From DATEHQ01 sp035279525 (GTDB lineage: Bacteria > Chloroflexota > Dormibacteria > Dormibacterales > Dormibacteraceae): DNA of 19,246 bases. Below the pieces are notes generated by a model that saw only the letters and a list, made by a program, of their open reading frames with translations, did not search any database and was not told the DNA's origin. Each line of letters starts with the position of its first letter. Within the stretch, counting starts at the first letter, position 1. The position numbers were made by a program, and so were the translations under genes. Positions 1 through 8,758 of the stretch are shown here, one piece after another. The stretch spans positions 1 through 19,246 of the forward strand of contig DATEHQ010000023.1 of assembly GCA_035279525.1 (NCBI GenBank), given 5' to 3'.

Positions 1-2340
1 CCCGGCTATCCCGTGCCGGCCGGAGAGACACCCTTCTCGTTTCTCTACAAGCTCTGCTTCGAAGGCTTGCGTGAGCGGTACCGGCCCATCACGTCCGCGG
101 TCACACGGCGGCTCCAGCACGAGCTCGAGGTGATCGAGAAGACCGGGCTAGCCGAGTTTTTCCTGATCAACTGGGACCTCATGCGCTTCGCCAAAGACCA
201 TGGTGTCCCCGGTCAGGGCCGCGGCTCGGCCGCCGACTCGATCGTCGCCTACGTGCTTGGCATCACTCGCGTCGACCCGATCGAGCACAACCTCCTCTTC
301 GAGCGCTTCCTGCACGAGGAGATGACGAGCACGCCGGACATCGACATCGATTTCTCGACCGAGCATCGCGAGCAGGTCATTCAGTACATCTACGAGAAGT
401 ACGGCTGGGAGCGGACAGGGATGGTCTGCAACGTGGTCACATTCCAGCCGCGGATGGCGATCCGGCAGGTCGGCAAGGCGCTCGGCTTTTCCGCCGAGCT
501 GCTCGACAGGCTCGCCAAAGGAGTCGACCGCTGGTTCACCGAGGACGTGGCGGACTCGATGACGGGTGCGGTCCCGCCGCCTGACATGCGGCCGCAGAGC
601 TGGCAGCAGTTCCTCGAGCTGTGCCGCGAGGTGATCGAGTTTCCACGGCACCTATCGATCCACAACGGCGGGATGCTGGTCACAGGTGAGCCGCTGGTCG
701 ACATCGCTCCTGTCGAGCCCGCCACCATGGAAGGCCGCCGCGTCGTCCAGTTCAACAAGGACGACGTCGAGGACCTGGGCCTGATCAAGATGGACATGCT
801 CGGCCTGCGCACGCTGTCCGTGGTGGCCGAGGCGCTCGAGCTGATCAAGGAAAAGTCAGGGGAAAGACCTGATCTCGACCAGCTGCCTCTCGATGACCCC
901 GGCGTCTTCGAGATGTGCAGCGCCGCGGACACGATCGGGCTGTTCCAGATCGAGTCGCGCGCCCAGATGCAGACGCTGCCCCGAACGCGCCCGCAGTCGT
1001 TCAACGACCTCGTGGTCGAGGTCGCGATCATCCGGCCTGGACCGATCCACGGCAACGCGGTACACCCCTACATCAGGCGCAAGCAGGGTCGCGAGGTGGT
1101 GACCTATCCGCATCCGCTGCTCGAGCCCGTGCTGAAGGACACGCTGGGCGTGATCCTCTACCAGGAGCAGATCATCGAGATCGCCATGCACGTCGCCGGC
1201 ATGTCGCCGAGCCGAGCCGACGGTTTCCGCAGGGCGATGACGCGTCACCTCAACCGGGTGGAGATGTCATCGCTGGAAGAAGACTTCATCGGCGGCTGCC
1301 TCGCCAACGAGGTGCCGCGTGAGGTCGCCGACCAGCTGTTTGCCGCCGTGCAGGGTTTCGCCGTGTACGGCTTTTGCCGCTCCCACGCCGCGGCTTTCGC
1401 CCGGACCTCGTACGAGACGGCGTGGCTGAAGCTGAACCATCCTGTCGAGTTCGGATGCGGCCTGCTCAACAACCAGCCGATGGGCTTTTACCACCCGAGC
1501 GTCCTGGTCGAGGACTTCAAGCGACATGGGATGACCGTTCTGCCGGTCGACGTCAACCACTCCAGCGTGCGGTGCCTGCCGGAGCGCCACGTCAACGGGA
1601 ACGACGCCTATGCGATGCGCATCGGCTTCAACTACGTCCGTGACCTCGGCGAGGATGGGCGCAGCGCGATCGTGGCCGAGCGCGACCGCGCCGGCGCGTA
1701 CACCTCCTTCGACGATTTCATCAACCGCCTGCGCGGCGGCCCGGTCGGCCCGCGCGCCGTCCGCAACCTGGTCATGGTCGGCGCCTTCGACGCCCTCGGC
1801 CGGCCGAGACGCGAGCTGCTCTGGGGCTGGCAGGAACGCTGGCACGGCCAGGGCCTGCGCAAAGGCATCGACCAACAGTCCGAGCTGCACCTCGACGCCA
1901 CCGCGCCCGCGCTGCCCGGCATCGACGCCTTCGACGCCAACCAGCTCGAGTACCGGATCTCCGACCTCTCCACCGGCCACCACCTGATCCACTTCTGCCG
2001 CGACCGCCTGCGCGAGCTGAGAGCGCTGGAGAGCAACCGGCTGCCTTCGATCAGAAGCGGCCAGCGGGTGCGCGTGGCGGGCCTGGTCATCACGCGCCAG
2101 GCGCCTTCCACCGCCAAGAAGATCCGCTTCTTCACCCTCGAGGACGAGTTCGGCCAGGTCAACGTGACGATCAAGCCCGACGTCTACGACCGCTACCGGC
2201 AGATCGCCAACCGCCAACCGATCCTCGTCATCGACGGCGTGATGCAGCGCCAGGACGGGGTCTATTCGGTCCTCGCGAGCCACATCGAAGCCCTCGAGGG
2301 CGTGCCCCGGCCGCGCCAGCGCTCGCACGACTACCGCTGA
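1..2340 (+). CDS. dnaE2: Error-prone DNA polymerase DnaE2 (ImuC), C-terminal part, cut by the window edge
   Basis: The reading frame is open from base 1, so the gene begins outside the window and about 779 residues are visible; DnaE2 proteins usually have 1000-1100. The missing part should be the N-terminal PHP domain and the start of the palm. Visible: a GQGRGSAADS loop near 210-240, the catalytic PDIDIDF motif at 334-354 with two metal-binding aspartates, and the third aspartate in IKMDMLGL (codon at 793). SHAAAFA and LLNNQPMGFYHP (about 1381-1500) are typical of DnaE2 rather than the replicative DnaE. A C-terminal OB fold (VRVAGLVITRQ to about 2300) ends in a PRPRQRSHDYR tail. In established systems DnaE2 works with ImuA and ImuB in damage-induced translesion synthesis; those genes would lie to the left if present. 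No LexA box can be judged because the promoter is outside. Confidence 0.95.
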   Translation, partial: PGYPVPAGETPFSFLYKLCFEGLRERYRPITSAVTRRLQHELEVIEKTGLAEFFLINWDLMRFAKDHGVPGQGRGSAADSIVAYVLGITRVDPIEHNLLFERFLHEEMTSTPDIDIDFSTEHREQVIQYIYEKYGWERTGMVCNVVTFQPRMAIRQVGKALGFSAELLDRLAKGVDRWFTEDVADSMTGAVPPPDMRPQSWQQFLELCREVIEFPRHLSIHNGGMLVTGEPLVDIAPVEPATMEGRRVVQFNKDDVEDLGLIKMDMLGLRTLSVVAEALELIKEKSGERPDLDQLPLDDPGVFEMCSAADTIGLFQIESRAQMQTLPRTRPQSFNDLVVEVAIIRPGPIHGNAVHPYIRRKQGREVVTYPHPLLEPVLKDTLGVILYQEQIIEIAMHVAGMSPSRADGFRRAMTRHLNRVEMSSLEEDFIGGCLANEVPREVADQLFAAVQGFAVYGFCRSHAAAFARTSYETAWLKLNHPVEFGCGLLNNQPMGFYHPSVLVEDFKRHGMTVLPVDVNHSSVRCLPERHVNGNDAYAMRIGFNYVRDLGEDGRSAIVAERDRAGAYTSFDDFINRLRGGPVGPRAVRNLVMVGAFDALGRPRRELLWGWQERWHGQGLRKGIDQQSELHLDATAPALPGIDAFDANQLEYRISDLSTGHHLIHFCRDRLRELRALESNRLPSIRSGQRVRVAGLVITRQAPSTAKKIRFFTLEDEFGQVNVTIKPDVYDRYRQIANRQPILVIDGVMQRQDGVYSVLASHIEALEGVPRPRQRSHDYR

Positions 2341-2430
2341 CCCGCGACGCGCGCCACCTTACTTTCCGTAGCCACCCGGGGGTCTTTTGCGCGAAGCTAT
2401 GCAGCGCAGCCTCGAAACGCAGCAATCCAA

Positions 2431-2437
2431 AGGAAGG
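2431..2437 (+). promoter_or_regulatory. Shine-Dalgarno sequence of the DUF1003 gene
   Basis: AGGAAGG lies five bases before the ATG at 2443. It is one of the few clear ribosome binding sites in the window, where most starts have none, and it fixes the start of the next gene. Confidence 0.6.
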
Positions 2438-2442
2438 ACCCC

Positions 2443-3039
2443 ATGTCGATCGGCAGAGAAATCGAAGACATCGCGCGCGACCTGATCAAGCACCAGCACG
2501 ACCATCCGCCGGTCCGCGACCTCAACCGCGAGGTCGAGCGCAAGCTCACTTTCTCCGATCGCGTCGCCGACGATTTCGCCCGCCTGGTCGGCAGCTGGAT
2601 CTTCGTGCTCGCCCAGGTGGGCCTCATGATCGTGTGGATCCTGCTCAACGTGGTCGGCCTGATCCGCCACTGGGACCCGTACCCCTTCCTGTTTCTCAAC
2701 TTCACACTTAGCCTCGAGGCGGCGATCTGGGTCTCCATCGTCCTCATGGCCCTCAACCGCCTCGCCGACCGCGACCGGCTCCGCTCGCAGCAGGACTACG
2801 AGCTGAACGTCAAGGCGGAGGAAGAGCTCAAAGCGCTGATGAACCACCTGATGCACCAGGACGAGATCCTGCTGCAGATCGTCAACCGCCTGGACAGGGG
2901 CGACCGCGAGATGAAGCGACTCGCGCGCCGGTTGGAGCAGTCGATCGAGTCCAGCGCCGAATCGGCGCCGCGGGCCCCGACCGCTACAGCCGCGGCCGCC
3001 GGCAGCGAGCGACCACCGGTAAGCATCCCCGCGCCCTGA
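2443..3039 (+). CDS. DUF1003 family inner-membrane protein
   Basis: This 198-residue protein matches the DUF1003 pattern: a soluble N-terminal part, GSWIFVLAQVG and a first transmembrane helix (about 51-73), the conserved WDPYPFLFLN segment (77-86), a second helix (about 81-103), then NRLADRDRLRSQQDYELNVKAE. The region after residue 120 is a charged helix likely to form a coiled coil, and it ends in an Ala/Pro-rich tail of low complexity. The biochemical role of DUF1003 proteins is not established. The ATG at 2443 is supported by an upstream AGGAAGG. It lies 102 bases after dnaE2 on the same strand and converges on the decarboxylase gene with only seven bases between stop codons. Confidence 0.9.
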   Translation: MSIGREIEDIARDLIKHQHDHPPVRDLNREVERKLTFSDRVADDFARLVGSWIFVLAQVGLMIVWILLNVVGLIRHWDPYPFLFLNFTLSLEAAIWVSIVLMALNRLADRDRLRSQQDYELNVKAEEELKALMNHLMHQDEILLQIVNRLDRGDREMKRLARRLEQSIESSAESAPRAPTATAAAAGSERPPVSIPAP

Positions 3040-3051
3040 CCGAGGGTCAGG
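3035..3051. terminator. Short inverted repeat holding both convergent stop codons
   Basis: CCTGACC (3035-3041), GAG loop, GGTCAGG (3045-3051) form a perfect 7-bp stem. The TGA of the + strand DUF1003 gene (3037-3039) and the TGA of the - strand decarboxylase gene (3047-3049) both lie in the stem. There is no T-run, so a classic intrinsic terminator is not shown. It may be a bidirectional stop or RNA 3' end stabiliser. Confidence 0.35.
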
Positions 3052-4543
3052 CCGTCGTCGCCGTGGGCTCCATGGTCGACATCAGCTTTGCGCCGAGCTC
3101 GCGGGTGACTTCGACGATCAGGTCCACGTCCTTCTCTTTCGTGCGCCAGTTCACGATCGCCGGCCGGAAGGCAACCTTGCCCGCGTACTCGGTCGTGCCG
3201 AAGTAGACCCGGCCGTCCTCGAGCACCATCTCGCCCAACTTGCGATTCAGCTCATCGAGCTGCCGCTCGTCAGCACCGGCCGGATGGAATCGGAAGCAGA
3301 CGATGTTCAGCGGGACGCCGGCGAGCCGCTCCAGGTCGGGTGCTTCGTCGACCTGGCGCGCGACACGCTGCGCCAGCGCCAGGTGGCGCTCGATCATCGC
3401 GCGATAGCCGTCGCGTCCGTAGGCGCGCAGCGTCGCCCACACTGGAATCGCGCGGGCGCGGCGCGACATCTCAGAACCGAGGTTGCCGAAAACAGGGCGC
3501 GCTAGCGCCTCGGAGCCGAGATAGGCGGCGCTCGCGGAGAACGCGCCGGCGTGGACGCCCTGATCGCGCACGAACGCGAATCCCGTGTCGTAGGGCGCGT
3601 TCATCCACTTATGGCCGTCGACGGCGATCGAGTCCGCGCCGTCGAGCCCGTCGACCAGGTGTTGCGTGCGCGGCGTGAGGGCGGCGTACAGGCCGAAGGC
3701 GCCGTCGACGTGGAGCCACGCTCCATACCTCTTCGTTAGCGCGGCCATTTCCTTCAGCGGGTCGAACTCGCCGGTGTTGACGTCGCCCGCGGTGGCCATC
3801 ACGAGCGCCGGCCGGCCGCCGAGCGATTCCAGCGCTTGGCTCAGCGCAGCCAGGTCGATGCGGCCTGTCGCGGCGTCGGCGAGGATCGTCGGCCGCTCCC
3901 TCCCGATCCCGACCATGCCCAGCGCCTTGACCGCGCTGGCATGGAGGTAGCCGCCGGCGAACACCGGCACCGCGGGCAGCCCCGAGAATCCCTGGCCGTC
4001 CACGTCGACTCCGTGTCGAAGGCCCCACCAGCGTCGGGCTGAGGCCAGCCCCACGACGTTCGCCGTCGTCGCGGCCGAGGTCATCACAGCGCTCCAGCTC
4101 GCGGGGATGCCGAACAGCTCCTTGAGCCACGCCAGCGCCACCTGCTCGATTCGCGATGCGAGCGGCGAGCTGACCCAGTTGTAGGCGCTCTGGTTGAGCG
4201 TCGACGTCAGCCAGTCCGCCCCCAGCGCCGCGGGAGTCACTCCGCCCATCACGAAGTGGAAGAAGCGCGGCCCGGTGGATCGGGTCGCACCCTCCGTCGA
4301 AGCCGCGACCAGCTCGGTCAGCGCCCGCAGCGAGCCGATGCCCTCGGCCGGCAGGCCGCCGTCGATGGCAGGTCGGCCGAGCGGACGAACAAGCGCTTCA
4401 TCGACGGTCGCGAGATAGGCCTCGGCCTCACGCTCGACAAGCCGCAGCGCATCCTGGATCTGATCGGGGTCGCGCAGCGGATCCGGCACGGCGACAAATC
4501 TACCCGGGATCGACCCTGTACACGGCGTACTCCCCATCGTCAT
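3047..4543 (-). CDS. PLP-dependent group II amino acid decarboxylase family protein
   Basis: The 498-residue frame is a fold-type I PLP enzyme of the aromatic amino acid/glutamate decarboxylase group. Visible: a cofactor-binding HASAVKA region (His201), TAGDVNTGEFDP (251-262), HVDGAFG with the PLP-nitrogen aspartate (Asp280), and the Schiff-base lysine in VDGHKWMNAPYD (Lys312). N-terminal GPRFFHFVMGG and NQSAYNW fit the decarboxylase substrate region. The family makes amines from aromatic amino acids, histidine, glutamate or related substrates; the substrate cannot be read from the sequence. The start is uncertain: ATG at 4543 overlaps the upstream gene by 44 bases, while an in-frame GTG at 4489 begins 11 bases after that gene's stop and just before the conserved part. 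Neither has a good ribosome site. It is the last gene of the - strand run, so it probably depends on read-through from upstream. Confidence 0.88.
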   Translation of the reverse strand: MTMGSTPCTGSIPGRFVAVPDPLRDPDQIQDALRLVEREAEAYLATVDEALVRPLGRPAIDGGLPAEGIGSLRALTELVAASTEGATRSTGPRFFHFVMGGVTPAALGADWLTSTLNQSAYNWVSSPLASRIEQVALAWLKELFGIPASWSAVMTSAATTANVVGLASARRWWGLRHGVDVDGQGFSGLPAVPVFAGGYLHASAVKALGMVGIGRERPTILADAATGRIDLAALSQALESLGGRPALVMATAGDVNTGEFDPLKEMAALTKRYGAWLHVDGAFGLYAALTPRTQHLVDGLDGADSIAVDGHKWMNAPYDTGFAFVRDQGVHAGAFSASAAYLGSEALARPVFGNLGSEMSRRARAIPVWATLRAYGRDGYRAMIERHLALAQRVARQVDEAPDLERLAGVPLNIVCFRFHPAGADERQLDELNRKLGEMVLEDGRVYFGTTEYAGKVAFRPAIVNWRTKEKDVDLIVEVTRELGAKLMSTMEPTATTA

Positions 4544-6455
4544 AGACGAGGGTCCCGTGCAGGTCCCAGTACGCGCGGCTCGCCCCCCGAGGAATCTCCT
4601 GCGGCCCGATCATCACGTAGTCGATCGCGTACTTACGCACGAGCTCAGGCGCGGACGGATCACCGTCCAGGATCGCCTTGAGGTCGGCCTCCTTCTGCAC
4701 GTAGTCGCTCAGGCCGTAGGTCCAGAGCCACCCCGGGTAGCCCGTGAGCTCGCGCCGGCCGGCGAGGGTGGGAATCGGGCTGTTGTGCTCATCCGCCACC
4801 GCGAAGGTCGCGGTCGGGCTCGTGTGCGAGCGCACCCAGGCGGCGACGGCGATGCCTCGCGTGTCGGTGAAGAGAACCGCGCTGAGGCTGAGGTCGGACG
4901 CGCGTGACAGGTCGAGCCCACCTGAAAGGCCCATGAGGACGAGTAGCGGGATCGTGATGATCGCCGCCGCGATCCGGTTGCGCGTGAAAAACGCCGCCAC
5001 CAGCCCGCCGACGACCACGCTCCCGAGCAGCGCCCAGAAGATGAAGAACTTGGTGTTGTCCCAGTCCCACGGCTGCAGGATCACAAAGTTCGGGATGACG
5101 AACCAGAGCCACATCGGTGCGAACCAGCGCGTGAAGTTCGTCGGAAACCACCTCTCGAGGCCGTGGGCGAGGACGAGCAGCGGGAGCAGGAGCGAAGTGT
5201 TGGCGAGCCAGAAGCCGACGAACGCAAATGGGATGAGAAATCCACTGACGTGCTGCATCACCGGATACGACAGCCAGCCCGGCTCGATGCAGTAGCCGGC
5301 AACGCTCGGCAGCCCGCCGCAGATGGCGGTGTTCGCGGGCGGCCACATCCAGGCCAGGATGGGCACCCCGATCACGAAGGCGGGCACGAAATAACCAAGC
5401 CATTCGATCCGCCGGTTGAAGACCGCCCAGAAGATGGGCAGCGCGACGGCCGTGCCGTAGGCGTGGACGTGGAATATCGGCATCAGGCCGGCGATGACGC
5501 CCGCAAAGACGAACGCCGCCCAGCCCAGCTTCTCGTGCAGGGCGATCCACAGCAGCACGAGCACGATGAGGGCGAGGCTGAAGCCAAAAAGCGTGGAACG
5601 CTGCGGGATGAGGTAGGCCAGCACCGGGTTCAGCCACTGCAGGTTGACGTCGCGGTCCAGCGTGTACTCGCGCGGTAGGTGCGCGAGCACGGACAGGCCC
5701 TGCTGACGGATCGGGTCCAGCAGCATGACGAAGCCCAGCCCGCCGCTGAGCAGGAAGACGAAGACCGCGGTGACAGCGGCGACACGCGCCCCGGCGAAGC
5801 GCAGCGCCGCGAGGTACAGCACCGCTGGGAACGCGAGAGCGAGCATGGCGCTCGTCGCGGTCAGAGCCGTGGTGAGCGATGCACCGAGGGGGACCAGGTC
5901 CGCGGCGAGGAAATCGATCATGAACGGGTAGCCGAGGTGGTGCCCCGGATCGATCGGGAACTCCGGTGGAAAGTTGCGGCCGTAGGCGAACGAGCCGGCG
6001 AAGCTCAGGTGTGCCGCCCAGTCACCCCAGATGTTCACGTAGCCGGCCAGCAGGCCGTCCCGCGTGTAGACGTAGGCCTGCTGGAAGAAGTGCACGGTCC
6101 ACGCACCGCACACGAGCACGACCGCCAGCAGGGGCCAGGGGTGTCCTGGCGTGTAAACGGACGCCCTCCACCTGTGCCCGGCGTCGGTGAGATCGCGCGC
6201 CAGCTGCTCGCGCCGGACCAGCACGCCGGCGCCGCCGATCGCCAGTGAGATGCCGAGGCCGCCCAGCACCGTCGGCAGGGTCACGTCGCGGACGGCCATC
6301 GACAGGACGAAGGTCCAAACCGCGGCGGCCATCGCGCCGAGCACGGCGCCGAAGGCGATGCGTTCCTCCAGCGTGAGCGGGATCCCGGACAGGTAGGTGA
6401 TCCCAAAGCCCGCCGCGGCGCATGCCGCCAGGAACAGGCCGGTGGCTAGTTCCAA
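4500..6455 (-). CDS. Large multi-pass membrane protein, GT-C glycosyltransferase-like
   Basis: This 651-residue protein has about a dozen hydrophobic segments, the first at residues 5-22. A loop after the early helices carries GDWAAHL (Asp145, His149), then FPIDPGHHLGYPFM (about 167-179). An acidic residue in the first large outer loop is typical of GT-C sugar transferases that use lipid-phosphate sugars. The C-terminal 110 residues are soluble and include ADEHNSPIPTLAGRRELTGY, GWLWTYGL and YAIDYVMIGPQEI, a pattern I know from uncharacterised large membrane proteins near glycosyltransferases. The likely role is sugar transfer on the outer face of the membrane, but donor and acceptor are unknown. 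It starts with TTG and overlaps the mannosyltransferase stop by 10 bases, which suggests coupled translation; no ribosome site is seen. Confidence 0.75.
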   Translation of the reverse strand: MELATGLFLAACAAAGFGITYLSGIPLTLEERIAFGAVLGAMAAAVWTFVLSMAVRDVTLPTVLGGLGISLAIGGAGVLVRREQLARDLTDAGHRWRASVYTPGHPWPLLAVVLVCGAWTVHFFQQAYVYTRDGLLAGYVNIWGDWAAHLSFAGSFAYGRNFPPEFPIDPGHHLGYPFMIDFLAADLVPLGASLTTALTATSAMLALAFPAVLYLAALRFAGARVAAVTAVFVFLLSGGLGFVMLLDPIRQQGLSVLAHLPREYTLDRDVNLQWLNPVLAYLIPQRSTLFGFSLALIVLVLLWIALHEKLGWAAFVFAGVIAGLMPIFHVHAYGTAVALPIFWAVFNRRIEWLGYFVPAFVIGVPILAWMWPPANTAICGGLPSVAGYCIEPGWLSYPVMQHVSGFLIPFAFVGFWLANTSLLLPLLVLAHGLERWFPTNFTRWFAPMWLWFVIPNFVILQPWDWDNTKFFIFWALLGSVVVGGLVAAFFTRNRIAAAIITIPLLVLMGLSGGLDLSRASDLSLSAVLFTDTRGIAVAAWVRSHTSPTATFAVADEHNSPIPTLAGRRELTGYPGWLWTYGLSDYVQKEADLKAILDGDPSAPELVRKYAIDYVMIGPQEIPRGASRAYWDLHGTLVYDDGEYAVYRVDPG

Positions 6456-8158
6456 CAGAAGAGCTGCTGTTGCTGCGGCGGAATGTCATCCCGGCAGTGA
6501 AGCAGCCAGAGCTTGGGACCCCACGGCGGTGTGCCGGAGCTCTCCGCGAAGGCGGACTGCGAGAGCGGCACCGCCGTCCACAGCGGATAGAAGTAGCCGA
6601 AGGCGAGCACGGCGATGCCGAGGTGGGCGGCGATGATCCACTTGCCGGCGGGCGGTTTCATCGTCTGCGCCAGATGGGCGAGCACGAACGCCAGGGCCAG
6701 GATCATGAAGATCAGGCCGCCGAACATGTGGTACATGAACAGCACCCTGCTGATCGGCGCCCAGGGCAGGTACTGCGTGATGAACCCAAGCAGGATCACC
6801 GTCGCGGGGAAGCTGCGATGCCTGACGATGAAGTACGGCAGGGAGAGCAAGCAGGGCAGGCTCGTCCACCAGATCCAGGGGTTGCCCAGGTTCTCCATGC
6901 GAGCCCACAGCTGCTGGCCCGTGAACCTGTCGACCCCAAGACCCGAATACTCGGCGTAGTAGAGGACGGGCCTCGACAGAAACGGCCACGACCACCACTT
7001 CGACCCGTAGGGGTGCGTCGCGGTGAGGGTCGCGTGGTAGCTGAATGACTGCTGCTGATATGTGATCAGGTCGGCGATCGTGTGGAACTGGCCTCGCGCG
7101 AAGAAGGGAAACCACGACACGACATAGATGCCGAGCGGAATGATGACGAGGGCAAGGAGCGCGACCGACACGTAGGAGGGCCAGAACACCCCACCGGGGA
7201 TCGCGCTGCCCGGTCGAGGCCGCCACGACCACCACGGATGGCCGGCCGGGCCGACGTCAAACCCTCCGCTGTGCAGGACCGCGCGCCCGACGAGCAGCAC
7301 GATGATGCTCGCGTAGGCGGCGAGGACTATCCACTTCGAGGCGATGCCGATCCCGAGCGCCGTGCCCAGCGCGACCAGCGAGATCAGGGAGCCACCCACG
7401 GTGCGACTCTGGATGTGGACGAGGAACAGGAAGTAGGAGCAGAGGATGAAGAAGATCGGAAAGATGTCGATCATGCCGATCCGCGACTGGATGAAGAACA
7501 TCCCGTCGAAACAGACGAGCGTCGCCGCCGCGATGGCGAAGAGGCGGTAAGGCCACAGCCGCCGCGCGAGCAGGTACATCATCGGGATGCACAGCGTTCC
7601 GAAGAGGCAGGCGGCGATGCGCCAGCCGAATGTGTTGAAGCCGAGGTCCACATAGTCGCCCGCCGCACCCTGGAACGTCGCCCGGAACCAGCCGTCACCA
7701 AGCTCGCCCGCGGCGATGAAGAGCTTGGCCAGGGGCGGCTCGGGGTCGAAGTAGTTGTATCGGCAGTCGACAGTTGCCGGTTTGCACTGCTCGATGCCCT
7801 TGATGTCGTCGCGGGCGTCGACCGGAAAGTAGATCTCGTCGAACACCTGGCCGTTCGGCGGTGAGACCACTCCGTTGTTGTCCGCGTATCCGCGGTTGAA
7901 CGGATAGGCGAGGCCGCAGAGGGTTCCCGGATCGCCCGCGGCATCGACGGGGGTGCTGGAGACGCAGTTGGTGACGATCGAGCCCTGGGTGCCGTTGACG
8001 AAGAACTGCGGCAGGATGGGGCTGAAGAACCGAAGCACGAACGCGACGGCGGTCAGCGCGACGATGATCAACACGTCCCACCGGTCGAAGTACTGGCTTC
8101 GGCGCCTGACCGGGCTGGGCTCTGCCTCCTCCAGCTCGTAGGCCCGAGGCCCGCTCAA
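6446..8158 (-). CDS. PMT-family (GT39) mannosyltransferase-like membrane protein
   Basis: The protein resembles dolichyl-phosphate-mannose--protein mannosyltransferases, which move mannose from a polyprenyl-phosphate carrier to Ser/Thr of exported proteins. From the TTG start (570 residues): first helix about 28-46, then an outer loop with the acidic pair FDEIYF (Asp107, Glu108) expected at the active site. YFDPEPPLAKL (137-146) matches the PMT motif before helix 2, and GWRIAACLFGTLCIPMMYLLARRL (from 179) is typical of the family. Many further helices follow, and the last 200 residues look like the PMT C-terminal four-helix region. Start choice: TTG at 8158 overlaps the previous stop as TTGA (four bases). 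An in-frame GTG at 8233 would overlap the previous gene by 79 bases and add a non-conserved stretch, so I prefer 8158. Together with the next membrane protein it forms a likely surface glycosylation pair. Confidence 0.85.
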   Translation of the reverse strand: MSGPRAYELEEAEPSPVRRRSQYFDRWDVLIIVALTAVAFVLRFFSPILPQFFVNGTQGSIVTNCVSSTPVDAAGDPGTLCGLAYPFNRGYADNNGVVSPPNGQVFDEIYFPVDARDDIKGIEQCKPATVDCRYNYFDPEPPLAKLFIAAGELGDGWFRATFQGAAGDYVDLGFNTFGWRIAACLFGTLCIPMMYLLARRLWPYRLFAIAAATLVCFDGMFFIQSRIGMIDIFPIFFILCSYFLFLVHIQSRTVGGSLISLVALGTALGIGIASKWIVLAAYASIIVLLVGRAVLHSGGFDVGPAGHPWWSWRPRPGSAIPGGVFWPSYVSVALLALVIIPLGIYVVSWFPFFARGQFHTIADLITYQQQSFSYHATLTATHPYGSKWWSWPFLSRPVLYYAEYSGLGVDRFTGQQLWARMENLGNPWIWWTSLPCLLSLPYFIVRHRSFPATVILLGFITQYLPWAPISRVLFMYHMFGGLIFMILALAFVLAHLAQTMKPPAGKWIIAAHLGIAVLAFGYFYPLWTAVPLSQSAFAESSGTPPWGPKLWLLHCRDDIPPQQQQLFCWN

Positions 8159-8754
8159 CGCCGGCGTTTGCGTCGCTTCGCTCCTCCCTGGTTCTGCCCG
8201 AGGCGCTCGGGCAGATGCGAGCTGATCTCCCACACCGCCGCGTCGGGGTCGGGGACGGGCACCGCGATGGTGTCTTCGTCCATCAGCCGTGAGCCGAGCG
8301 TCTTCTTCATCGCGGCCAGCTGGGTCTCGTCGCCGCGCACCTTGATGAAGAGCGCCGGCTTGTCGATGTGCGGCTTGACCATCGGCACGATCATTCGGCT
8401 GCGCCGGTCCTGGAAGTGCGTGCGCAGCGGGAGCGCCTTGACGAAGCGAATCGAGTCATAGTCGATGAGGACGCTCGAGAACATGGTCTGGATCTTGACC
8501 CCGCTGTCGAGGGCCCGGACGTTGCTTCGCCACCGGTAGAGGAGGACAGCCCCACCCAGCAGAAGGCCGCTGGGCAGGTACAGCAGCCACACGGCCGTCG
8601 TCGGTTTGGTCAGCTGCCCCTGGTAGAGGCCAAGGATGGTCATGGCGAGCCCGACCACGAGCAGGATGGCGGCGAAGAAACGCTGCTGCTGCCAGACCTG
8701 CTGGGCGTAGAGGTTCTGGTGCCGCTTGGGCTGGGACGCGACCTCGGTGCTCAC
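8155..8754 (-). CDS. Small two-helix membrane protein with a C-terminal cytosolic domain, unknown function
   Basis: This 199-residue protein has two adjacent hydrophobic helices (about 26-45 and 53-74) followed by a soluble beta-rich domain (about 85-185), an arrangement like bacterial PH-type membrane proteins. The tail is strongly basic (AKRRKRRR), as expected on the cytosolic side. I do not recognise a named family. It starts with GTG four bases after the glycerol kinase stop and its stop overlaps the mannosyltransferase start, so it sits in the middle of the run and is likely co-expressed. A role in assisting the membrane glycosyltransferases is possible but is only inference from position. 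Confidence 0.75.
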   Translation of the reverse strand: MSTEVASQPKRHQNLYAQQVWQQQRFFAAILLVVGLAMTILGLYQGQLTKPTTAVWLLYLPSGLLLGGAVLLYRWRSNVRALDSGVKIQTMFSSVLIDYDSIRFVKALPLRTHFQDRRSRMIVPMVKPHIDKPALFIKVRGDETQLAAMKKTLGSRLMDEDTIAVPVPDPDAAVWEISSHLPERLGQNQGGAKRRKRRR

Positions 8755-8758
8755 AGAA

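Noticed and set aside
148..1055. Two - strand frames inside dnaE2
   Set aside because: Both are antisense shadows of the polymerase. One is Arg/Ser-rich and the other Asp/Val/Arg-rich, with no domain.
8159..8233. Mannosyltransferase start at GTG 8233
   Set aside because: It would overlap the previous gene by 79 bases and add a low-complexity stretch. The TTGA junction at 8158 fits the spacing of the rest of the run better, although this is not proven.
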